DNA from: an uncultured Caryophanales bacterium
GTDB lineage: Bacteria > Bacillota_I > Bacilli_A > RFN20 > CAG-826
DNA length: 13,419 nt
NCBI GenBank assembly: GCA_946622925.1
Contig: CAMOQM010000014.1
Location: forward strand, 1 to 13,419
Direction: 5' to 3'
The position numbers and the translations under genes are program-made. How positions within the stretch are numbered: position 1 is the stretch's first letter; each line of letters starts with the position of its first letter. A model generated the notes under the pieces. The model was not told the origin of the DNA. It worked only from the letters and a program-made list of their open reading frames with translations, and did not search any database. Positions 7,691-13,419 of the stretch are shown here, piece by piece.

Positions 7691-8668
7691 ATGCTCGTGA
7701 AAATCAAAGACCTCGAATTAAAAGGAAACGTTATCCTCGGGCCGATGGCGGGAGTCACCAATCTTGCCTACCGTGATTTTATGAAGCCTTTTGGTGTGGC
7801 CCTTTCTTATTCCGAAATGATTTCCGACTGCGGCATTTCCTATGGAAATAAACGCACTTACGATTACTTGGAGACCAGCGATATAGATAGGCCGGTTGGC
7901 TTGCAACTGTTTGGTTTTGATATCAAAAACACCGCCAAAGCCATCGAGATAATCCAAAAGGAAGCCACCTATGACGTGCTGGATATTAATCTGGGTTGCC
8001 CAGTGCCTAAGGTTGTCAAAACCGGAGCGGGTTCAGCTTGGCTAAAAGACCCTGAAGCTTTAGAAAAATATATGACTGAAGTCTGCCGGTTAAGCGAGAA
8101 GCCCGTTACTGCGAAAATCAGGCTTGGCTGGGACGAAGATTCCATTAATTTCGAAGAAGTAGCCTTAAGGCTAGAAAAAGCCGGTATAGCCGCCCTTGCG
8201 ATCCATAGTCGGACAAGGAGCCAGTTCTATGCCGGAAACGCCTCACACGAGCTTTTAAGGGGCTTAAAAGAGAAGCTACATATTCCTTTGATTGTGTCCG
8301 GAGACGTTTTTAGCCTTGAAGACGCCATTAAGATTAAAGAAATAACCAATTGCGACGCCATCATGGTGGCCAGGGGCGGTATTGGTAATCCTTATTTAAT
8401 TACCCAAATAGACCACTATTTCAAAACCGGGGAAAGATTGCCTAATCCCAGCCTGGCCGATCAGCTTAGCTATGCTAGGCAGTACCGGGATAAGTTAATT
8501 GAGTTTGAAGGCGAGGAAAGGGCGGTTAAGGAACTTAGGTCCATCTTGCCCCATTTCCTAAAAGGCTTTGCCGGGTATAAGAAATACCGTTTGGCCCTAA
8601 CTACGGTTAATCGCAAAGAACAGATTGAGGCGATACTGCGTGGAATCGAAGTCCAAGAAGGAATATAA
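7691..8668 (+). CDS. dusB: tRNA-dihydrouridine synthase (DusB-like)
   Basis: Dus enzymes are FMN- and NADPH-dependent TIM-barrel proteins that reduce specific uridines of tRNA to dihydrouridine. The 325 residues are standard. Visible motifs: VILGPMAGVTNLAYRDF at the N terminus (FMN-binding strand), YSEMIS, GLQLFG, DINLGCPVPKV with the catalytic Cys at 103, TAKIRLGWD, ALAIHSRTRSQFY, IVSGDV and MVARGGIGNP (phosphate-binding loop). The C-terminal helical region (LRSILPHFLKGF...YR) is the tRNA-binding part. The start is uncertain. ATG 7691 is the first in-frame ATG, but GTG 7697 gives the family-typical MKI beginning and agrees with the predicted transcription start. Neither has a correctly spaced Shine-Dalgarno. 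DusB is the usual Bacilli name; assignment to that subfamily is by context and similarity. Its end overlaps the next gene. Confidence 0.93.
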   Translation: MLVKIKDLELKGNVILGPMAGVTNLAYRDFMKPFGVALSYSEMISDCGISYGNKRTYDYLETSDIDRPVGLQLFGFDIKNTAKAIEIIQKEATYDVLDINLGCPVPKVVKTGAGSAWLKDPEALEKYMTEVCRLSEKPVTAKIRLGWDEDSINFEEVALRLEKAGIAALAIHSRTRSQFYAGNASHELLRGLKEKLHIPLIVSGDVFSLEDAIKIKEITNCDAIMVARGGIGNPYLITQIDHYFKTGERLPNPSLADQLSYARQYRDKLIEFEGEERAVKELRSILPHFLKGFAGYKKYRLALTTVNRKEQIEAILRGIEVQEGI

Positions 8669-9146
8669 GCGGTGCGAACATGGCTTCCCGCCGCTAGTTT
8701 ATAAAGATTCTAAGGTTTTGATCTTGGGTTCTTTCCCTTCCGTTAAATCTAGGGAGATGGCTTTTTTCTATGGCCATCCCCAAAATAGGTTTTGGCCCCT
8801 TCTAGCTAAACTCCATAACGAAGACACGCCCCTAACGATTGAAGAAAAAACCGCCTTTGCCAAACGCCACCATTATGCCCTTTATGATTCGATTGAATCT
8901 TGCTCGATAATCGGGAGCAGCGATTCCTCGATTAAAGACGTTGAACCTGCCGATTTGGCTTCTATTATTAAAGGAACCGAAATCTCATTGGTGGTTTGTA
9001 ATGGCAAAGCCTCGTTATTTTACTTTGAGAAATATCAGGCGAATTTAGGCGTTTCCCATATTGTTTTGCCCTCGACTTCACCGGCCAACGCTGCCTTTTC
9101 ACTAGATGATTTAGCCAAAATTTGGGGCGAGGCTTTATTTAAATAA
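8640..9146 (+). CDS. DNA-deoxyinosine (hypoxanthine/uracil) glycosylase, family 6 UDG-like
   Basis: Enzymes of this family excise hypoxanthine formed by adenine deamination, and in some members uracil, starting base-excision repair. The 168-residue product has the hallmark N-terminal pattern VLILGSFPSVKSRE (26-39), then FYGHPQNRFW (43-52), a central VVCNGKAS strand-turn and the LPSTSPANA motif (143-151). These fit the UDG-superfamily fold with its GxxPG-like first motif and a C-terminal DNA-intercalating loop. No ATG lies before the conserved core. GTG 8640 is chosen because GAGG (8627-8630) is 9 bases upstream; TTG 8625 in the same frame is the alternative. It overlaps dusB by 29 bases, so the two are probably translated from one message. 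Substrate preference cannot be told from sequence alone. No clear terminator follows. Confidence 0.8.
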   Translation: MESKSKKEYKRCEHGFPPLVYKDSKVLILGSFPSVKSREMAFFYGHPQNRFWPLLAKLHNEDTPLTIEEKTAFAKRHHYALYDSIESCSIIGSSDSSIKDVEPADLASIIKGTEISLVVCNGKASLFYFEKYQANLGVSHIVLPSTSPANAAFSLDDLAKIWGEALFK

Positions 9147-9163
9147 AGATATATAACTTTTTC

Positions 9164-9192
9164 TTGCGGTCGGACTTGTTTTCATGTTTAAT
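9164..9192 (+). promoter_or_regulatory. Promoter of the marR-ABC exporter operon
   Basis: TTGCGG (9164-9169) and TTTAAT (9187-9192, 5 of 6 to TATAAT) are spaced by 17 bases. The -35 matches only in its TTG. Predicted start is around 9199, giving a leader of about 10 bases without a Shine-Dalgarno sequence. Confidence 0.45.
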
Positions 9193-9193
9193 A

Positions 9194-9207
9194 GTTCGGG
9201 GCCGAAC
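9194..9207. promoter_or_regulatory. Palindromic operator candidate for the MarR-type regulator
   Basis: GTTCGG (9194-9199), centre GG, and CCGAAC (9202-9207) form a perfect 6-bp inverted repeat. It sits between the -10 box and the ATG of the regulator gene and covers the predicted transcription start. MarR proteins commonly repress their own operon by binding such palindromes; that this protein binds here is inferred. In RNA the same sequence would pair just ahead of the start codon. Confidence 0.5.
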
Positions 9208-9209
9208 CA

Positions 9210-9647
9210 ATGTCAAAAGAACCAGCCGGATTGATCTACTTCAAAATCTCCCGTTTGATTAGGAAAAGCTTCGCCGAAGAACTAAAAAGCCAATTCGGTG
9301 ACGAAATTTCCACGGTCGAAGGAAGAGCCCTTGGGTTTATTCGTCATAACCCGGGCGTTTCCCCGAAAGAAATGGGGGAAGCTTTTGGCTTTACCAAGTC
9401 CACCGTTTCCGAATTGGTCGCTTCTTTAGTTAACAAAGGCTTTGTTGAGGCCTTGGTAAAGGAAGACGATAGGCGCGGCAAACATCTTTTCCTCACTAAG
9501 AAAGGCGAGGAAATCGATGCCAAGGTCTATGCGGTACTAGAAGCCCATGACGACAAACTGTTTTCTGACCTCACTGAAGAGGAGTGGAAAACCGTAAATA
9601 AGATCTACGAAAAGATCGAAAATAGAGCGAAAGGAGAAAACCAATGA
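9210..9647 (+). CDS. MarR-family transcriptional regulator
   Basis: This is a 145-residue winged helix-turn-helix protein, the usual MarR length, expected to act as a dimeric ligand-responsive repressor. An N-terminal helical dimerisation part leads into the DNA-binding domain: NPGVSPKEMGEAFGFTKSTVSELVASLVNKGFVE (47-80), with the recognition helix at about 62-73, and the wing with the conserved Asp-x-Arg in KEDDRRGKHLFLTKKG (84-99). C-terminal helices complete the dimer interface. There is no Shine-Dalgarno before ATG 9210. The stop TGA overlaps the ATG of the first ABC gene (ATGA, 9644-9647), so regulator and exporter are translationally coupled. This layout, MarR followed by two half-transporters, is common for drug or toxin efflux in Bacillota. 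The inducer is unknown. Confidence 0.9.
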   Translation: MSKEPAGLIYFKISRLIRKSFAEELKSQFGDEISTVEGRALGFIRHNPGVSPKEMGEAFGFTKSTVSELVASLVNKGFVEALVKEDDRRGKHLFLTKKGEEIDAKVYAVLEAHDDKLFSDLTEEEWKTVNKIYEKIENRAKGENQ

Positions 9648-11500
9648 GTCAAAATAACGGCTCCGTTTTAGCGGCGCCAGAAAAGAAGGCTCGTAAGGAA
9701 AGCACCCTCAAAGAACTTAGCAAATATATGAACGGGGCTTGGAAATATTCCATCCTTGCCTGGATCATAGTCGCGGCGGAAGTCGTCTGCGAAGTCCTTA
9801 TTCCTTATTTGAGCCAATTCGTTATTAACATCATTAATCCCGGCAAAGAATTGATCGATGCCGGATATAAGGTGTCGGAACATGCCGGCGAGCTCTTCGC
9901 CATGGCCGGCGGTATGGTCGGCTTGGCCTTGCTTTCCTGCACGGCCGGCATTTTAGGGGGCATTTTCGCGGCAAAAGCCTCCGCCATCTTCGGACGTAAC
10001 CTCCGCAAAGCGATGTATTACCAAATCCAAGATTTCTCTTTTAAGAATATCGACCATTTCTCGACTTCATCGCTCATCACCCGCATGACCACCGACGTCA
10101 CCAACGTCCAAAACTCCTTGCAGATGATTATCCGTATGGTCATCAGGGCGCCCTTCATGATGATATTCGCCCTAATAATGGCCTCCACCATCTCCTGGCA
10201 GCTAGCAATGGTCTTCTTGGCCACGATTCCCTTCCTTTCCTTGGTTTTATTTGGAATCGCCATTAAGGTCCATCCGATCTTCGTTAAGGTTTTCGAATCT
10301 TATGATGACCTTAATTCCTCGGTTCAAGAAAACCTCCAAGGCATCAGGGTCGTTAAATCCTTCGCTAGGGAAGAACACGAGACCAAGAAATTCGGGGCCG
10401 TCTCCGATTTCGTTTATAAGATGTTCGTTAAAGCCGAAAGGCGTTTAGCCATCAATAACCCGGCGATGCAATTAGCTATCTACACTTCGATGCTAATCAT
10501 CGGGTATTTCGGTGCCAAGATGATTATTGAAAGCGGCAATGCCGCCAGCGGATTCAACACCGGCTCCCTTACTTCCTTAATTAACTATGTCATGCAGATA
10601 TTGATGTCGTTAATGATGGTATCCATGTCTTTCGTCATGATCATCATCGCCCGTAACTCGGCCGAACGTATTACCGAGGTCCTCCGCGAAAAAAGCGATT
10701 TGGTCTCCCCGGAAAACGCCCTCACCGAAGTTAGCGATGGCAGCGTCGATTTCGAGAACGTTAGCTTCCGCTATAACGAGACCAGCGAAAAGGAAGTCCT
10801 CCATAACATCAACGTCCATATTCCTAGCGGGGCCACCGTCGGAATCATCGGCGGAACCGGTTCTTCCAAGACCACCTTTATCTCGATGATCGCTAGACTT
10901 TACGACGTCCAAAATGGCTCGGTCAAGGTCGGTGGACACGACGTTCGCGACTATGATTTGGTCACCCTCCGCGACAGCGTTTCGGTGGTTTTGCAAAAGA
11001 ACGTTTTGTTCTCCGGAACCATCCGTTCCAATTTATTGTGGGGCAATCCAAATGCGACCCAAGAACAGATCGAAAAAGCCGCAAAACTGGCGTGTGCGGA
11101 CGAATTTATCGAGAAATTAAAGGATAAATACGATTCCCCCGTTGAACAAGGCGGGGCCAATTTCTCCGGCGGTCAAAGGCAGCGTCTTTGCATCGCTAGG
11201 GCCTTACTAAAGAACCCCAAAATCTTAATTCTTGATGACTCGACCTCGGCCGTTGACACCAAGACCGACGCCACCATTAGGAAGTCTTTCCGTGAAGAGA
11301 TTCCCGACGTCACCAAATTTATCGTCGCCCAGCGTGTTTTATCCATCCAAGACTGCGACATCATCATCGTTTTGGAAAATGGTGAAATCGCCGAAATGGG
11401 CAACCACAAAGAGCTAATGGCCCGTCGTGGAATTTATTGTGAAACATATGAAAGCCAACAGGGAGGAGGTGATTTCGATGCCAAGAATGAGAGCAGATAG
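9644..11500 (+). CDS. ABC exporter half-transporter, subunit with the degenerate ATPase motifs
   Basis: A 618-residue half-transporter: a cytoplasmic N terminus of about 30 residues, a six-helix exporter-type membrane domain (to about residue 335), then one nucleotide-binding domain. The ATPase motifs are atypical. Walker A is GGTGSSKT (403-410, Ser where the third Gly is usual). The Walker B catalytic Glu is Asp (LILDD, D532). The switch His is Gln (AQRV, Q563). The signature FSGGQ (507-511) is normal. This is the pattern of the degenerate subunit of heterodimeric exporters such as BmrC/BmrD or TM287/288, so it should pair with the next gene product. AAAGGAG at 9630-9636, 7 bases upstream, supports ATG 9644. 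It ends in TAG inside the start of the downstream gene. Substrate is unknown; multidrug export is an inference from family and context. Confidence 0.93.
   Translation: MSQNNGSVLAAPEKKARKESTLKELSKYMNGAWKYSILAWIIVAAEVVCEVLIPYLSQFVINIINPGKELIDAGYKVSEHAGELFAMAGGMVGLALLSCTAGILGGIFAAKASAIFGRNLRKAMYYQIQDFSFKNIDHFSTSSLITRMTTDVTNVQNSLQMIIRMVIRAPFMMIFALIMASTISWQLAMVFLATIPFLSLVLFGIAIKVHPIFVKVFESYDDLNSSVQENLQGIRVVKSFAREEHETKKFGAVSDFVYKMFVKAERRLAINNPAMQLAIYTSMLIIGYFGAKMIIESGNAASGFNTGSLTSLINYVMQILMSLMMVSMSFVMIIIARNSAERITEVLREKSDLVSPENALTEVSDGSVDFENVSFRYNETSEKEVLHNINVHIPSGATVGIIGGTGSSKTTFISMIARLYDVQNGSVKVGGHDVRDYDLVTLRDSVSVVLQKNVLFSGTIRSNLLWGNPNATQEQIEKAAKLACADEFIEKLKDKYDSPVEQGGANFSGGQRQRLCIARALLKNPKILILDDSTSAVDTKTDATIRKSFREEIPDVTKFIVAQRVLSIQDCDIIIVLENGEIAEMGNHKELMARRGIYCETYESQQGGGDFDAKNESR
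11464..11473 (+). promoter_or_regulatory. Full-length Shine-Dalgarno site for the second ABC gene
   Basis: AGGAGGTGAT is the complete complement of the usual 16S rRNA 3' tail. It lies inside the coding end of the upstream ABC gene, 4 bases before ATG 11478, and decides that start over the in-frame ATG at 11487. Confidence 0.8.
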
Positions 11501-13419
11501 TCGGTCCAAACGTCTTTCCGGCAAAGAAACCCTTTCCATCATGGGAAGGCTGTTTAAGCGAATGTTCAAATCCTATGGCTGGCAAATCGTGGTCGCCATA
11601 ATTTGTATCCTCATCTCGGCGGCTGCCGGGGTTATGGGTAACACCTTCTTAGGCAAAGTCTTAATCGATGGTTTCATCACTCCCACCTTAACCGGCGGGC
11701 AAACTAATTTCTTCGGCGTCCCCATGGCCTTAGAAAACGCGGTAGGCATCATGATTGGGGTTTATGGCATTGGTATCGTTTCCAACTTTGCCTACCAAAT
11801 CCTTGTTTCCGTCATTGGACAAGGCACCCAGAAGAGGATCCGCGATGAGTTATTTACCCACATGGAGACCTTGCCTTTATCTTATTTTGATTCTCGTACC
11901 CATGGCGACATGATGTCGGTCTATACCAACGATATCGACACTTTACGTGAACTTATCTCCAGGGTTATGCCCACCTTGCTTACCTCGCTTGTGACCATGA
12001 TTATGGCCTTTGCCACCATGGTTACCTTAAGCTGGGTACTATTATTGGTCGTCTTGGTATTCTTCGTCATCATCTTGGCCTTCGTTTTACACAATTCCAA
12101 ACGTTCTTCCCGTTATTTCATCGGACAACAACGCGGACTTGGGGCGGTCAATGGCTATATCGAGGAAATGACCTCGGGACAAAAAGTCATCAAGGTCTTC
12201 AACCACGAGCAAGAAGCCAAAGAAGGTTTCGATGCCCTTAACGATGCTTTGTGCGAAAACACCACCAACGCCTCCAAGTTCTCCAACATCATCGGTCCGA
12301 TCGTCAATAACCTCGGCAACCTCCAATTTGTCGTTTTGGCTTTGGTGGGCGCTCTTATTATGGTCGGCGTCGATGCTGGAAATCTTGACCCCACCATCTT
12401 CGTCATGGATGCCGGCATCATCGTTTCCTTCTTGATGCTAGGCAAACAATTTGTCATGCCGATTAACCAAATCGCTTTGAATATCAACATGGTCATTATG
12501 GCCATGGCTGGGGCCCAACGTATTTTCGAAATGATCGACGTGCCTTCTGAATCCGACAATGGCTACGTTATGTTGGTCAATGCCGAGGAAAACGAAGACG
12601 GAACCCCCAGGGAATGCCAAGAAAAGACCGGAAAATGGGCTTGGAAACATCCGCATGGCGACGGCACGTTAACTTACACTTGGCTAAAGGGAAAGATCGA
12701 TATCTATGATATGGATTTCTCCTATGTTCCCGGTAAGCCGGTGTTGCATAACATTAGCCTTTACGCCAAACCCGGCCAAAAGATTGCTTTCGTTGGTCCT
12801 ACTGGGGCGGGTAAAACCACCATCACCAACTTACTAAATCGTTTCTACGATATTGATGATGGCAAGATTCGCTTTGATGATATCAACATTAACAAAATCA
12901 AGAAGGGTGACCTTAGACGCGCCCTAGGCATGGTATTACAGGAAACCAACCTATTTACCGATACCGTGCGTGAGAATATCCGTTATGGTAACCCCGATGC
13001 CACCGACGAAGAAGTGGTGGCCGCGGCTAAGCTAGCCAATGCCGATGGCTTCATCAGGATGCTGCCAGAAGGCTATGATACTATCCTCCATGGAGCCGGC
13101 GCGGGTTTATCCCAAGGCCAAAGGCAACTTCTCTCCATCGCTAGGGCCGCCTGTACCAATCCTCCGGTCCTCGTCTTAGACGAAGCCACTTCCTCCATCG
13201 ACTCCCGTACCGAGAAACTCGTCTCCCAGGGTATGGATGCCATCATGAAGGATAGGACGGTCTTCGTTATCGCCCACCGTCTATCGACCATCCAAGATTC
13301 CGACGTCATCATGGTTTTGGAAAACGGAACCATCATCGAGAGGGGAACCCATGATGATTTGCTAAAGCAAAAAGGTAAGTATTACACCCTCTATACCGGT
13401 GGACAGGTCACCGAAAACT
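11478..13419 (+). CDS. ABC exporter half-transporter, catalytic subunit (3' end outside window)
   Basis: An open frame from ATG 11478 runs off the right edge after 647 codons. It is the partner of the preceding gene. An exporter-type six-helix membrane domain (about residues 35-345) is followed by an inserted segment (about 360-405, containing WAWKHPHGDGTLTYTW) and a nucleotide-binding domain. Walker A GPTGAGKT (440-447), Walker B with catalytic E569 (VLVLDEATSS) and switch H600 (IAHRLSTI) are canonical. The signature is LSQGQ (544-548), where LSGGQ is usual. Combined with the partner, the competent ATP site would use this subunit's Walker motifs and the partner's FSGGQ; the other site would be inactive. 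The start overlaps the upstream gene by 23 bases behind a perfect Shine-Dalgarno. The C terminus appears nearly complete (LYTGGQVTEN...). Confidence 0.93.
   Translation, partial: MPRMRADSRSKRLSGKETLSIMGRLFKRMFKSYGWQIVVAIICILISAAAGVMGNTFLGKVLIDGFITPTLTGGQTNFFGVPMALENAVGIMIGVYGIGIVSNFAYQILVSVIGQGTQKRIRDELFTHMETLPLSYFDSRTHGDMMSVYTNDIDTLRELISRVMPTLLTSLVTMIMAFATMVTLSWVLLLVVLVFFVIILAFVLHNSKRSSRYFIGQQRGLGAVNGYIEEMTSGQKVIKVFNHEQEAKEGFDALNDALCENTTNASKFSNIIGPIVNNLGNLQFVVLALVGALIMVGVDAGNLDPTIFVMDAGIIVSFLMLGKQFVMPINQIALNINMVIMAMAGAQRIFEMIDVPSESDNGYVMLVNAEENEDGTPRECQEKTGKWAWKHPHGDGTLTYTWLKGKIDIYDMDFSYVPGKPVLHNISLYAKPGQKIAFVGPTGAGKTTITNLLNRFYDIDDGKIRFDDININKIKKGDLRRALGMVLQETNLFTDTVRENIRYGNPDATDEEVVAAAKLANADGFIRMLPEGYDTILHGAGAGLSQGQRQLLSIARAACTNPPVLVLDEATSSIDSRTEKLVSQGMDAIMKDRTVFVIAHRLSTIQDSDVIMVLENGTIIERGTHDDLLKQKGKYYTLYTGGQVTEN

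Noticed and set aside
9147..9163. Terminator after the glycosylase gene
   Set aside because: AAAG and CTTT flank an A/T core followed by TTTTC, but a 4-bp stem is too weak to support a call.
1..13419. Mobile element, CRISPR array, toxin-antitoxin or defence island
   Set aside because: No transposase, integrase, terminal repeats, spaced direct repeats or small paired genes were seen; base composition and codon style look uniform along the window.

Overview
The window is a compact, almost entirely plus-strand stretch of bacterial chromosome with moderate G+C. It carries eight complete genes and two genes cut by its ends. The order pth, mfd, rqcP, tilS, ftsH, dusB is a shortened form of the core cluster known from Bacillus and relatives. 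With the AGGAGG-type ribosome-binding sites, this points to a member of the Bacillota, probably the class Bacilli. A host-associated, Mollicutes-related lineage is possible but is only an inference. TGA ends mfd and the marR-type gene, so the standard bacterial code is used and not the Mycoplasma code.

Layout: (1) 3-185 is the end of peptidyl-tRNA hydrolase. (2) 199-3666 is the transcription-repair coupling factor Mfd. (3) 3740-4015 is the S4-domain ribosome quality-control protein RqcP. (4) 4008-5246 is a divergent tRNA-Ile lysidine synthetase. (5) A promoter-bearing gap at 5247-5332 leads to ftsH at 5333-7642, which ends in a clear intrinsic terminator. (6) 7691-9146 holds a dihydrouridine synthase and, overlapping its end, a family-6-type (hypoxanthine/uracil) DNA glycosylase. 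(7) 9210 to the window end is a MarR-type regulator translationally coupled to two ABC half-transporters. These two form an asymmetric heterodimeric exporter of the BmrC/BmrD or YfiB/YfiC kind. The second half-transporter runs off the right edge.

How the genes work together: the left part is housekeeping for translation and genome maintenance. Pth recycles peptidyl-tRNA, RqcP acts on stalled 50S subunits, TilS and Dus modify tRNA, FtsH degrades membrane and damaged proteins, and Mfd and the glycosylase repair DNA. The right part is a self-contained drug-efflux-type operon. A perfect inverted repeat lies between its promoter and the regulator start codon, as expected for autorepression.

I found no mobile element, CRISPR array, rRNA or tRNA, and no plainly new multi-gene system. 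The points most worth a second look are a TilS whose ATP-binding SGGxDS loop is largely lost although AUA codons are in use, an FtsH with an enlarged extracytoplasmic domain and a two-part charged tail, inverted repeats inside the spacers of two promoters, and genes that appear to start translation on leaderless or nearly leaderless mRNAs.
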